Positions 34,864 to 43,576 of a stretch of DNA of 64,000 nucleotides are shown here, one piece after another; the first letter of the stretch is position 1; every line of letters begins with the position of its first letter. Both the position numbers and the translations under genes were made by a program. Below the pieces are notes generated by a model. That model made no database searches. It was given only the letters and a program-made list of their open reading frames with translations, and was not told the DNA's origin. The DNA is from an uncultured Sutterella sp. GTDB lineage: Bacteria > Pseudomonadota > Gammaproteobacteria > Burkholderiales > Burkholderiaceae_F. The stretch covers positions 1-64,000 of the forward strand of contig CAJKAP010000010.1 in NCBI GenBank assembly GCA_905197905.1, written 5' to 3'.

Positions 34864-35373
34864 ATGTCCACTCCTCTTATCGTGGTGAGTTCTCGCACTG
34901 GGAACACTCAAAAAATTGCCGACGCCCTTCATGGAGCAATTCCTACCGCCAAAATGGTGCGCGCAGATGAGTTGCCAGAAGACTTGTCCGACTTTAACCC
35001 CGTTTTCTTAGGTTTTTGGTGTGACCGTGGAATGGCGCCAGAGGATATGAAGGCTGTGGCTCCAAAACTCAAGGGTAAGCGTATTGGGGCTTTTGCCACG
35101 ATGGGCGCAGAACCGACTGAACCGAATTCTTTAGCCTGGGCGAAGAAAACCAGTGAAGCCTTAGCTGCTGCTGGGGAAAATAACACGCTTTGCGCTACGT
35201 TCCTCTGCCAGGGTCGAGTGGACCCGGAAGTGTTCCGTCGTGTGACGGAAATGATGGGCGGTTTGACACCAGAGCGAGAAGCACGCCGTCTGCGTGCGGA
35301 GTCTCATCCCGACGCTGAAGATGCGCGCAAGTGCATTGAAACGTTTTTTAAAGCAGGCTTGATTGAAGCCTAA
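34864..35373 (+). CDS. flavodoxin-family protein, probable electron donor for HutW
   Basis: A 169-residue flavodoxin. The FMN phosphate loop is SSRTGNTQKIADAL near the N terminus, and FLGFWCDRG and GAFATMGAEP fit the flavin loops. Anaerobic heme degradation by HutW-type enzymes needs low-potential electrons, and a flavodoxin is paired with the Fusobacterium enzyme (HmuF). A role as HutW partner is inferred from the neighbourhood. Confidence 0.85.
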   Translation: MSTPLIVVSSRTGNTQKIADALHGAIPTAKMVRADELPEDLSDFNPVFLGFWCDRGMAPEDMKAVAPKLKGKRIGAFATMGAEPTEPNSLAWAKKTSEALAAAGENNTLCATFLCQGRVDPEVFRRVTEMMGGLTPEREARRLRAESHPDAEDARKCIETFFKAGLIEA

Positions 35374-35418
35374 GTCGTTGTACGAAATAAAGAAACTTAA
35401 AGTGAGGCAATAACAAAG

Positions 35419-36108
35419 ATGAATAACCTCTGGTCTGAACGCATTGCAGAAATCTATTCGTTAGTTGGCCCTGTGGGCGTAGTGTTGATTTTTGTCGCCA
35501 TCGCTGCGCTTTACATCGCTTTGCGTGAAACGCTTTATTTAAATTCTGTTTGGAAGAGCTTCCGACGAGATTTTCTCGATTTAGAGCGTGGTCAGGACCG
35601 CTGCTTTGCAGTACGTGATCCTAAGCGTGCGAATCCCTTGATTCAGATTATTTACGATATCGTCACGACGCATAGTGCGCACTCGGACGATATTCGTGCA
35701 GAGGTGGGCTATCTGTTTTACCGCAACTTTAAGCGTGTCACAAACGGCCTCTGCTGGTTGAAACTCATAGCGGTGATTTCTCCGCTTTTGGGTCTGCTGG
35801 GAACGGTCACGGGGATGTTGACCGTTTTCCAGTCGCTCTCTGATATTTCGCTTGCTCAGTCGGGTGTCTTGGCCTCTGGGATTTGGTCCGCCTTGATCAC
35901 CACGGTGGAAGGCTTGGTGATTGCTATTCCGACCTTGATGACCTACTACTGGCTCATGATGAAATTTAAGGGTTTCCACATTGAAGCGATCGAACACAGC
36001 TACCGCGCTCTTGAAGTGACGCGCCGCCTGAATGTGATCCCGAAAAAGGGTGAGTCTGCTGAACCCGTGCGCGCAAACCCACACAACACCGTACATGAAT
36101 CTCTCTAA
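35419..36108 (+). CDS. exbB: ExbB/MotA/TolQ-type proton channel
   Basis: A 229-residue inner-membrane protein with three helices and the family core LKLIAVISPLLGLLGTVTGML followed by GIWSALITTVEGLVIAIPTLM. With ExbD and TonB it converts the proton gradient into force for the heme receptor. It lies 45 bases after the flavodoxin gene. Confidence 0.92.
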   Translation: MNNLWSERIAEIYSLVGPVGVVLIFVAIAALYIALRETLYLNSVWKSFRRDFLDLERGQDRCFAVRDPKRANPLIQIIYDIVTTHSAHSDDIRAEVGYLFYRNFKRVTNGLCWLKLIAVISPLLGLLGTVTGMLTVFQSLSDISLAQSGVLASGIWSALITTVEGLVIAIPTLMTYYWLMMKFKGFHIEAIEHSYRALEVTRRLNVIPKKGESAEPVRANPHNTVHESL

Positions 36109-36132
36109 GAGAGGGAGGAAAGAGGTTGTGTT

Positions 36133-36534
36133 ATGAAAGAACTTTTTGAAGATTTTGATGAAGAACCCCAGATCGATTTAACGCCGTTAATCGACTGCCT
36201 CTTCATGCTCATCATCTTCTTTGTGTTGACGATGAGCTTCTCGAAGCCTGTGCTCGACATTGTGTTGCCGAAAGCAGAAAATTCGACGCCAGCGACTCGC
36301 CGAGAAGAAATTCTTCTCTCGGTGAAGGCTGATGGCACCTATTGGGTGGATCAGAAAGAAGTGACGCTCGACGAAGTGGGTGCTCTACTTGACAAAGAGC
36401 CAGACCGTCTGCTTAACATTTTCATGGATGAAAAGGCGCCATTTCGTCAGTTCATTAATGTCGTAGATATGGCTAAGGCGAAGCGCGAAGGTCGCTTTAT
36501 CATCAGTACCGAAGCCAAAGGGGCGAAAGAATGA
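36133..36534 (+). CDS. exbD: ExbD/TolR-type protein
   Basis: A 133-residue protein with one N-terminal membrane helix. The motif IDLTPLIDCLFMLIIFFVLTM holds the conserved membrane aspartate (IDCLFML) that carries protons. The stop overlaps the tonB start (ATGA). Confidence 0.92.
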   Translation: MKELFEDFDEEPQIDLTPLIDCLFMLIIFFVLTMSFSKPVLDIVLPKAENSTPATRREEILLSVKADGTYWVDQKEVTLDEVGALLDKEPDRLLNIFMDEKAPFRQFINVVDMAKAKREGRFIISTEAKGAKE

Positions 36535-37367
36535 CCTCTTGGCAGAGTACTCTAAAAAACACACAGCTCTATCGCAGTGCAGAGCGTAAAGCGCAGTTGA
36601 TGGTTTCGAGCCTCATGCTCCTTACCATCGCCTTAGTGTTGCTTTACCCAAAAGCACAAGTTGCGATTCCGCTCGTGCGTTTTGCCAACCCTATTGTGTT
36701 TGAGACCGTGGTGCAGGTGCGCGAAGAACCGATTCCTGAACCGCCTCGCCTTGAAAAACACTTGGCTGAAGAGAGCCCAGAGACGGTAGTGATTCCGCCA
36801 CCCCCTCCTGAACCCGAGCCAGAACCTATTCCTCCCGTGGTTGAACCCGTGCCTCCGCCGCCTCCCATCGTGAAAGAGACACCACCTCCGCCACCCCCAG
36901 TGGTGAAGCCAAAGCCCAAGCGCGTAGCACCCAAGGTTGTGAAGGAAGTGCCTAAGGTTGTAGAAGAAACGCCTCCAGCCCTGCCTGCTGAACCTGGCGA
37001 CGGCAGCCCTGAGGGTGTCGTGAAAGAAGCGGCTCCTGTGGGACATCCGCAAGGTGTGCGCTCTGGTGGCGGCAGTCAAAAAGTTGGTGACGATTCACTT
37101 GAACTCTCTCGCTTAGTAGCCGTTGTGGAGGCTCATAAGGTTTATCCAAGACGCGCAAGGCAAAATGGAGAGTCAGGACGCTTAGCGTTAAGCGTGCGTC
37201 TTGATGCGAATGGAACGGTGAGTGCAGTGGATATTCATACGTCTCATCCTTCTCGCCTTTTGCAGCAGGCAGCCCTGAAAGCTGCTGCACCCTTGGTGGG
37301 GATGTCCACGAAATTAGGTGGTCCTCGCGAAGTGGTGATCCCGATTGTTTTTAGTTTGACGGATTAA
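36531..37367 (+). CDS. tonB: TonB energy transducer
   Basis: A 278-residue protein: N-terminal membrane helix (VSSLMLLTIALVLLYP), a long Pro-Glu/Pro-Lys-rich periplasmic spacer (residues ~70-145) and a C-terminal TonB domain with VYPRRARQNGESGRLALSVRL. It spans the periplasm to the TonB box of the receptor. Start overlaps exbD. Confidence 0.92.
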   Translation: MTSWQSTLKNTQLYRSAERKAQLMVSSLMLLTIALVLLYPKAQVAIPLVRFANPIVFETVVQVREEPIPEPPRLEKHLAEESPETVVIPPPPPEPEPEPIPPVVEPVPPPPPIVKETPPPPPPVVKPKPKRVAPKVVKEVPKVVEETPPALPAEPGDGSPEGVVKEAAPVGHPQGVRSGGGSQKVGDDSLELSRLVAVVEAHKVYPRRARQNGESGRLALSVRLDANGTVSAVDIHTSHPSRLLQQAALKAAAPLVGMSTKLGGPREVVIPIVFSLTD

Positions 37368-37371
37368 ATAC

Positions 37372-38298
37372 ATGGTTCAGACCCCAAACCAAGCCAATAG
37401 TGCCGTATTTATCGAGGGTGTCTCTAAGACTTATGCCTCGGGGCAGGTTGCCCTGCGAGACGTTACGCTCTCGATCGAAGAGGGCGAATTCTTTGGTCTT
37501 CTGGGCCCCAATGGGGCAGGGAAGAGTACCCTCATTAATTGCATGGCAGGGCTTGTGGAGATGAGCGAAGGCCGCATCTCCATCATGGGGCACGATGTGA
37601 GCCGCGAGAAGCGCCAAGCGGCGCTAAACCTCGGGATGGTGCCACAAGAAATTACGTGCGACCCATTTTTGACGGTACGCGAAACGCTCAACTACCAGTC
37701 TGGCTACTGGGGGATTCGCCATAATGACGCGTGGATTGATGAAATCTTGTCTGCTCTGGGGCTCGCTGACAAGGGAGAAAAACTCGTGCGCCAGCTCTCG
37801 GGCGGGATGAAGCGCCGCGTCTTGGTGGCGCAAGCCTTGGTGCACCGCCCTCGTGTGATTGTGCTCGATGAGCCGACAGCTGGGGTCGACGTGGAATTGC
37901 GCGACAACCTCTGGCGCTTTATTGGAGAACTTCATCGAGCCGGGCACACGATTCTCCTTACGACCCACTACCTTGAAGAGGCACAGGCGATGTGTAGCCG
38001 TGTTGCGATCATGAAGGACGGGCGTCCTATTGCGGTGGACCATACCGATCGATTGCTTGCAAGCCACGCTGAGCGTCGTCTCACGTGCCGCCTTGAGCGC
38101 GGTGAATTGCCTGAAGGGCTTCTTCCCCTTCTTACCCATCGACAGGGACCAGAACTCACCTTCAACGCAGCGGATGCGAAAACGGTGCAAGAAATTCTTG
38201 GTGCGCTTGAAGCGGCACGATGCACGATTTCTGGACTCACTATTCGTGAGGCGAATTTGGAAGATGTGTTCTTACGTTTGACGGGAGGAGCAGCATAA
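37372..38298 (+). CDS. ABC exporter ATPase, YadG-like
   Basis: A 308-residue ABC ATPase with GPNGAGKST, LSGGMKRRV, VLDEPTAGVD and an H-loop (TTHYLEEA). It is like E. coli YadG, of the drug/ABC-2 class. It begins 4 bases after tonB with little ribosome site, so it is probably translationally coupled, and its stop codon shares bases with the next start. Cargo is unknown. Confidence 0.88.
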   Translation: MVQTPNQANSAVFIEGVSKTYASGQVALRDVTLSIEEGEFFGLLGPNGAGKSTLINCMAGLVEMSEGRISIMGHDVSREKRQAALNLGMVPQEITCDPFLTVRETLNYQSGYWGIRHNDAWIDEILSALGLADKGEKLVRQLSGGMKRRVLVAQALVHRPRVIVLDEPTAGVDVELRDNLWRFIGELHRAGHTILLTTHYLEEAQAMCSRVAIMKDGRPIAVDHTDRLLASHAERRLTCRLERGELPEGLLPLLTHRQGPELTFNAADAKTVQEILGALEAARCTISGLTIREANLEDVFLRLTGGAA

Positions 38299-39056
38299 TG
38301 TGGATTCCATTCTGGACCGTCTTTGCAAAAGAAACGCGTCGATTCCTGCGTATTTGGATGCATACCATTCTGGCCCCGATTTTGACAGGGTTTCTCTACC
38401 TCGTGATCTTTGGCGAAGCGCTCTCAAAGCACTTGCCCCTTTATGAAGGCGTGAGCTATATCGACTTCATCATTCCGGGGCTCATTATGATGAGTGTGTT
38501 GCAGAACGCTTTTGCCAATACCGCGAGTTCAATTATTCAGGCCAAAATTGGCGGAAGCCTTGTCTTTTTGCTCACCCCGCAAATTCCTGGCGCTGTGTTG
38601 GGGATTGCCTTTTTGCTCTCTTCCTCAGTGCGTGCTGTCCTTGTGGGGGTAGGGCTTTATGCGGTTTGCATCTATTGGTCCATGCCGCCCGTAAAAGAGC
38701 CACTCCTTCTCATTTTCTTTGGGCTAGCGGGCACCCTGATGATGGCCTCTTATGGGCTTATTACAGCGCTTTGGGCAGAAAAGTATGACCAGATGGGGGC
38801 AGTGCAGAATTTTGTCATCATGCCACTCACTTTCCTCTCTGGGGTTTTTTATTCGATTAACTCGCTCCCAGGCATCTGGCAGACGATTAGTCGCTGGAAT
38901 CCTTTCTATTACCTTGTGGATGGTTTCCGCGCTGGGTTCTTGGGAACGGGGGCGGTGGATCCTTATGCAAGCTTAGGTGTTGTTGTCGTAGCAACCGCGC
39001 TGAGCATGTGGCTCGCACTCTGGCTTCTCTCGATTGGTTGGCGTATTCGCAGCTAA
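38298..39056 (+). CDS. ABC-2 type exporter permease, YadH-like
   Basis: A 252-residue membrane protein with six helices, resembling YadH (VFAKETRRFLRIWMHTILAPILTGFLYLVIFG; YIDFIIPGLIMMSVLQNAF; FLSGVFYSINSLPGIWQ). With the preceding ATPase it forms an exporter. At the end of a heme operon it might export excess heme, porphyrin or a heme-breakdown product; this is conjecture. Confidence 0.88.
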   Translation: MWIPFWTVFAKETRRFLRIWMHTILAPILTGFLYLVIFGEALSKHLPLYEGVSYIDFIIPGLIMMSVLQNAFANTASSIIQAKIGGSLVFLLTPQIPGAVLGIAFLLSSSVRAVLVGVGLYAVCIYWSMPPVKEPLLLIFFGLAGTLMMASYGLITALWAEKYDQMGAVQNFVIMPLTFLSGVFYSINSLPGIWQTISRWNPFYYLVDGFRAGFLGTGAVDPYASLGVVVVATALSMWLALWLLSIGWRIRS

Positions 39057-39083
39057 TTCGAATAAAAAAATTAGCACATAAAG

Positions 39084-39121
39084 AAACGGGCGTTCACTCA
39101 GAAAGAGGAACGCCCGTTTTT
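39084..39121. terminator. terminator at the end of the heme island
   Basis: AAACGGGCGTTC and GAACGCCCGTTTTT form an 11-12-bp stem with a T-run on the plus strand and an A-run on the other side. It can serve both the rightward exporter genes and the leftward DUF438 gene. Confidence 0.85.
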
Positions 39122-39137
39122 AGTTGAGCTTTAACAA

Positions 39138-40814
39138 TTAGTCTTCTTTGGGTCCTAACGCCACGAGACGGCGGATGATGTCTTTTAATTTTTCCATCTC
39201 CACGCCACCGTGTTCACTCATAAGAGCAAGTGTTGCCTTAGGAATCATGATGTCGCCCAACGGGGTACGTAAGGCCTTGAAGACCATGACCTCATCACCC
39301 AAGCGCTGGCGAAGCCATGGTGCAATCTCAATCAAGTCCTTTAACTTTGTCTCAGGCGTGAGCTCAGGAAGCTCTACCGCGCTCACAGGGGCTTTCTCGA
39401 CGCTTTCAGAAGAGGGCGCTTCTTGCTTAGAGGAGAGACCTGCACGTTTTCCAACGGGGACGTTTTCGCCTGGTTCTGCAATGCCATGCAGGTAGACGGG
39501 TTCCGTTGTTTCCTGGCTCCACGTGAGAAGCGTGCGAGAGTCCTGCAACTCACGGATACGCGTGCAGTCCTGCATCACTTCCATCACCCCGCGGAAATTC
39601 CCTGCTTCGTCGCGAATGGCCACAAAGAGGATGTAGATGAACTTACCCAGTTTATTGATCCAGAAGTCTACTTTGTCTTCTTCGCCGCTCTTAAACTTCT
39701 TGACGATTTCCTTCACAAAATGCACGCTCGTCGCAGGGTGGCAATTCGTCACCTTGCGGCCGATCACATTGCGACTGCGCGGGAAAATGCGATGCTTGGT
39801 GTCGGTATAAAAGCGCACGATTTCTTCTTCGTCCACAAAGGAGATATCGATTGGCAAGTGCTGGAAGATCAAGTTGATCTGATCGAGCGACAAGCGACCC
39901 GTTTTCACTTCCAGGAGACCATCAGCGTCTCCTGTCTTGCCACCAGCTTGCAGACCATACTTTTGCATCAACGCGTTAAAGTCGTTCGCAAAATTCGCCA
40001 TATCCGCGGAAGGTTGAGGAGCGGCACTTGGGGCTGCGACATTTACCTCGGGTGCAGCCTTCGTGCCAGCTCCCCAAGCAAAGCCAATTTCCTGGTCGCC
40101 CAACTTCATATGTTCAAAGGCGGCAGGCGGAATCAGGGCAAGCGAGGTTGGCAGAAGAATGGTTTCTTCTTTAGCGATCAAATCTAAGCAGTTATCAATG
40201 ATATTTTTCTGGCGCGCAATAAATTCGTCGTCAGAGGCGGGCGTTTCGCGTTCCAACACCGCACGGGCATCACGAATTTCATCGCGAATATAGTCGTCAA
40301 AGAGCCACATATGCGTTGACGGGCGATTAAAGCCGCGACGCTCGAGCTCAGAGTAGAGCTGGTTGTGCTTACGAGCAAAGTGAATCTTAAGTTCGGCCAA
40401 GCGGTCATAGAGCCCATACCACTGATTGCGAATGACGGGGTACTGCACCAAGTCTTCAATTTCTTTGATGAGCCCTTTCCAAGCATCGATTTCACGATAG
40501 TAAACGGCGATCGGATGGTCAAAGGCGAGTCCAGTGGGGCGCGAGCGGTCCAAATAAGGTGCAAAAATGGCAATCATCTCACCCAATGGACGGCGATGGC
40601 ATTCCTCGCCAACTTTATCGTTATCGGTATTGACCTGTTCCAAGTAGGCAATTTCCCAAGGAGCGATTGGTGCCAAAGTTTTCATTTCAGCACGGGCTTC
40701 TTCGAGCGTAATCGCCTTTTGGTCGTAACGTTCCGTAATGTCGGCCAACTTTTTCATGCGCTCCGGATCGGGATGCTGTTGACCAAAAGAGGTGGAGGAA
40801 GTGGTTAATGTCAT
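39138..40814 (-). CDS. DUF438-hemerythrin-PAS-DUF1858 protein
   Basis: A 558-residue cytoplasmic protein. The N-terminal part (~15-90, EITRYDQK... to ECHRRPLGEM-like segments) fits DUF438. A hemerythrin-like helical region (~100-225) contains FDHPIAVYYREI, KIHFARKHNQLYSELERRG and KEETILLP. A PAS domain (~310-425) includes LIFQHLPIDISFVDEE and RDEAGNFRGVMEVMQD, and a DUF1858 domain ends the protein. ATG 40814 (MTLTTSS) is preferred over an ATG further upstream. Such proteins are thought to sense or detoxify NO or redox state. The gene lies 71 bases from the repair-protein gene, in the same direction. Confidence 0.82.
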   Translation of the reverse strand: MTLTTSSTSFGQQHPDPERMKKLADITERYDQKAITLEEARAEMKTLAPIAPWEIAYLEQVNTDNDKVGEECHRRPLGEMIAIFAPYLDRSRPTGLAFDHPIAVYYREIDAWKGLIKEIEDLVQYPVIRNQWYGLYDRLAELKIHFARKHNQLYSELERRGFNRPSTHMWLFDDYIRDEIRDARAVLERETPASDDEFIARQKNIIDNCLDLIAKEETILLPTSLALIPPAAFEHMKLGDQEIGFAWGAGTKAAPEVNVAAPSAAPQPSADMANFANDFNALMQKYGLQAGGKTGDADGLLEVKTGRLSLDQINLIFQHLPIDISFVDEEEIVRFYTDTKHRIFPRSRNVIGRKVTNCHPATSVHFVKEIVKKFKSGEEDKVDFWINKLGKFIYILFVAIRDEAGNFRGVMEVMQDCTRIRELQDSRTLLTWSQETTEPVYLHGIAEPGENVPVGKRAGLSSKQEAPSSESVEKAPVSAVELPELTPETKLKDLIEIAPWLRQRLGDEVMVFKALRTPLGDIMIPKATLALMSEHGGVEMEKLKDIIRRLVALGPKED

Positions 40815-40885
40815 TTTTGTGTTCCGCCTTTGAGAGAGGTGAAAAGAGAGAGACCACAAAAAAGCCTCTCTCTTACACGTAAAGT

Positions 40886-41623
40886 TTACTGTTCAACGCG
40901 GCGAGCTTCGATATCGATCGCACGCGGGAAAATAATGTTGTTTTCTAAGTGGATGTGTTCGTGCAGCGCGTCGCGGAAAGCTTTCAATTTTTCCATCAAG
41001 AGTTTGTACGAAGCACAGCCATCGGCTGGAGTGGTGAAGCCTCCTGTGAGCTCTTCAATACGTGCTTGACGCTCGCCCTCATCCGCGTGCTCCATTTCCA
41101 TCATATGCACTGGGGCAGTGACGCTTCCAGCGCAGTGGAAGGCGGGAGCCGAAGTGTTATTAAGGTCCGCCGCACAGAGCTGATAGATGTAGGGGAAGAG
41201 AACACGCTCTTCTTTCATCAAGTGCTGAGATAGCGCATTAAAGCTCGCTTCAAAGAGGTTTGCCACCTCAAAGAGTTCAGGGTGGTGTTCGCCGTGAACA
41301 GACTTCACTTTGTTGAGAAGTGCAATGATGGCAGGTCCTTCACGGCGAATTCCACGATGATGAATCTTCAAGACGTAGTCCGCCAACAAGTCCGTTGGCC
41401 AACTTAAGAAATCGGGTTTACCAGGTTCAGCGGTATCGTGAATTTTGTCGAGCTCAGCAGCAACTTCCTCGGGAGTATGGCCAGCCAAGGCACAGGCAAC
41501 GGGAAAGGCTGTTTTCCCGTGGCAGCAAAAGTCGACGTTGAAACGATCCAACAAGGCTGCCGCACTGGGACTTTTAGCGGCAATTTCGCCCACGCTGAGA
41601 TGGTCATAAGGGGTTTGAGCCAT
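40886..41623 (-). CDS. RIC/YtfE/ScdA-type di-iron repair protein
   Basis: A 245-residue hemerythrin-fold protein for repair of iron centres after NO or oxidative damage. The N-terminal ScdA-N region has the family motif FNVDFCCHGKTAF; His/Glu ligands follow in YVLKIHHRGIRREGPAI, HLMKEERVLFPYIYQL, HMMEMEHADEG and ALHEHIHLENNIIFPRAI. The chosen ATG (MAQTPYDHL) has GGAG. It precedes the DUF438 gene in one operon. Confidence 0.9.
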   Translation of the reverse strand: MAQTPYDHLSVGEIAAKSPSAAALLDRFNVDFCCHGKTAFPVACALAGHTPEEVAAELDKIHDTAEPGKPDFLSWPTDLLADYVLKIHHRGIRREGPAIIALLNKVKSVHGEHHPELFEVANLFEASFNALSQHLMKEERVLFPYIYQLCAADLNNTSAPAFHCAGSVTAPVHMMEMEHADEGERQARIEELTGGFTTPADGCASYKLLMEKLKAFRDALHEHIHLENNIIFPRAIDIEARRVEQ

Positions 41624-41665
41624 GATGTGATCTCCAGAAGAAAAGTTGTATTTAAAAGCAATCAT

Positions 41666-42021
41666 TTTTTTATGAACATGGTAACACTGAGAACCCCTTC
41701 CGAAAAGAGCGCAAAAGAGATAACTCGAAAGGAGTAGTCAGATTAAGAAAATCTTAATTGAATCAAGGACTTGTGAGGGTAGGGATTAGGGCGAAAAGAG
41801 GAGAGGATTTACCCGAGTAAAAAAGAAGGACTTTAGCAAAAAGAATAATCTTTTGAGGTAGAGAGGCAAGGCACAGCTAGTCCTTTTTAGAGTCCTATTG
41901 AGGACTATTGGCACGAGGGAGTGTAAAATTATACAATTAAGCCTAGATATACTCCTCAAGGAGAGGGTTCACCTCTAGGTGAAGACCTTCTACTTCCACC
42001 TCGGAATAAAGTAGTAAAGAT
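41666..42021. promoter_or_regulatory. divergent promoter region with NarL-like 7-2-7 site
   Basis: The gap separates the leftward stress-repair genes from the rightward NarL-type regulator. TACTCCT-CA-AGGAGAG at 41950-41965 resembles a NarL/NarP 7-2-7 inverted site (the left heptamer is a full match). It lies 57 bases before the regulator, so autoregulation or control of the repair genes is possible. Confidence 0.45.
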
Positions 42022-42678
42022 ATGCAGAAGATTAGGATTTTACTCGTTGACGACCACGAACTCTTTCGTAGTGGCATCAAAGCACTCCTTCAGCGTCAAA
42101 GTGACTTTGAAGTAGTGGGTGAAGCTGGCGACGGATTGGAAGGCGTGAAACTCGTCGAACACGTTCCAGCCGATGTGTTGCTTTTGGACGTGGACCTCCC
42201 GAGCATGAAGGGCTATGAAGTTCTCGCTCAGATCCGTGATTCTCACCCCAACCTCAACGTGTTGATGCTCACCGTGAGTGAAGACTACGACACCTTGGGT
42301 GAATGCTTGCGTTTAGGCGCTCGTGGCTACTTGAATAAGAACATTGATCAAGAATACTTGCTTCGTGCGATTCGTAGCGTCTACGTGGGTGAAAGTGTCA
42401 TCTCGCCGCAGATGGTGGCGAAGTTTGTGACGCGTATTGCCAATCAGGAAGAACGTCCGCAGACCTTTAGCGATCCCTCGTCTCTCACGCGTCGCGAACG
42501 TCAGACGCTTGCTTGGCTTGCTCGCGGTGTCTCGAACAAGGAAATTGCCCGTGCGCTTGGTTTGGCGGAAAGTACCGTTAAAGTCCATGTGCAGAGCATT
42601 TTGCGTAAGCTCGGTGTGACGAGCCGTGTGCAGGCTGCGGTCTACGCGATCGAACACGGGATGGACAAAGAAAGCTAA
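42022..42678 (+). CDS. orphan NarL/NarP-family response regulator
   Basis: A 218-residue regulator with a receiver domain (VDDHELFRSG, phospho-acceptor Asp56 in LLLDVDLPSMKG) and a C-terminal LuxR-type helix-turn-helix (LTRRERQTLAWLARGVSNKE, STVKVHVQSILRKLGV). No sensor kinase lies next to it. Family members control anaerobic respiration in response to nitrate or nitrite; its neighbours (NO-repair proteins) suggest a related job. Confidence 0.9.
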   Translation: MQKIRILLVDDHELFRSGIKALLQRQSDFEVVGEAGDGLEGVKLVEHVPADVLLLDVDLPSMKGYEVLAQIRDSHPNLNVLMLTVSEDYDTLGECLRLGARGYLNKNIDQEYLLRAIRSVYVGESVISPQMVAKFVTRIANQEERPQTFSDPSSLTRRERQTLAWLARGVSNKEIARALGLAESTVKVHVQSILRKLGVTSRVQAAVYAIEHGMDKES

Positions 42679-42703
42679 GTCGGCCAGCTTCTGGTTGATG
42701 AGC

Positions 42704-42760
42704 AAAACGGATAGTTCTGCCTTTTTCTTTAAAGAAGAAGGCATCGCTATCCGTTTTTTT
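42704..42760 (+). terminator. intrinsic terminator after the NarL-type regulator
   Basis: AAACGGATAG pairs with CTATCCGTTT, with an inner stem (GCCTTTTTCTTT / AAAGAAGAAGGC), followed by a run of T. Confidence 0.8.
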
Positions 42761-42806
42761 GTTTTTTGAAAGTCGGAGAAAGAGAACTCTCGCGAGACTT
42801 TTCCTT

Positions 42807-43403
42807 TTAATACTCCACCGCCACAGGAAGGCGCTTAGCTTTAACGTGAGCGACTTGAGTCTGTAGGAATACCCAGAGGTTTTCTTTGAGTTCGGGACTT
42901 AACGAATTGAGCCCAAACTTGTGTACGTAGAAAAAGCCTTCGAGCGTCATGATGCAGGTGAGTGCAGGAGCTTGTTTTTCTTTAGGAAGTGCTTCAATGC
43001 GTTCGTAGAGCGCACGATACCAGGCGCGAACAGGCTCCATTAATTCTGGATCATGAGAAAAGTTTGAGAGCAGTGTGTGCCCCACCTTAGCCCAACCACG
43101 ATTATTTTGCTCAAATGCTCTGAACCACATCACATAGCCTGCAATGAGGCAATCTGCGGGATCGCCCTCGAAAAGCAACGTGTACTTTTGCATCTCTTCG
43201 TCCATGTGAATGATGTAGTACTCAATGAGTGCCTTATAGAGTTCGCGTTTATTTTTGAAGTGGTAGGTAAGTGCCCCTTTGCTAATCCCAGCACGCTCCA
43301 CAATACGGTCAAGACTCAAAGCCTCAATCCCTTTTTCGACAATGAGGTCAAAAGCGGTTTTGACTAAAAATTCTTGTGTTTTGCGGCCTTTATCGCTCAG
43401 CAT
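42807..43403 (-). CDS. TetR-family transcriptional regulator
   Basis: A 198-residue regulator with an N-terminal TetR helix-turn-helix (SLDRIVERAGISKGALTYHFKNKRELYKAL) and a C-terminal ligand domain. It lies downstream of the FMN/FAD reductase gene on the same strand but beyond a terminator, so it likely has its own promoter. A 7-bp inverted repeat (TGTAGGA-N6-TCCTACA, 43421-43440 region) just upstream could be its own operator, and the repeat at 45397-45420 a target at the reductase promoter. Confidence 0.88.
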   Translation of the reverse strand: MLSDKGRKTQEFLVKTAFDLIVEKGIEALSLDRIVERAGISKGALTYHFKNKRELYKALIEYYIIHMDEEMQKYTLLFEGDPADCLIAGYVMWFRAFEQNNRGWAKVGHTLLSNFSHDPELMEPVRAWYRALYERIEALPKEKQAPALTCIMTLEGFFYVHKFGLNSLSPELKENLWVFLQTQVAHVKAKRLPVAVEY

Positions 43404-43463
43404 TGGGAGTTCTCCAGGTCGTGTAGGAGAGTATTCCTACAACGACGAATCAATGAAAAGAAA

Positions 43464-43507
43464 AATCCTCGACCGCCTTTTCTCGAGAAGAAAAAGAATC
43501 GAGGATT
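43464..43507 (-). terminator. intrinsic terminator after the FMN/FAD reductase gene
   Basis: On the minus strand AATCCTCGA pairs with TCGAGGATT around a long loop, followed by TTTCTTTTC. It separates the reductase from the tetR gene. Confidence 0.7.
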
Positions 43508-43576
43508 CTCAAAGAAGTTCTTTGAGTGGGGTAGGAGTTATTGTACACTTACCCCCACTCGGGAAAAGACACTTAG

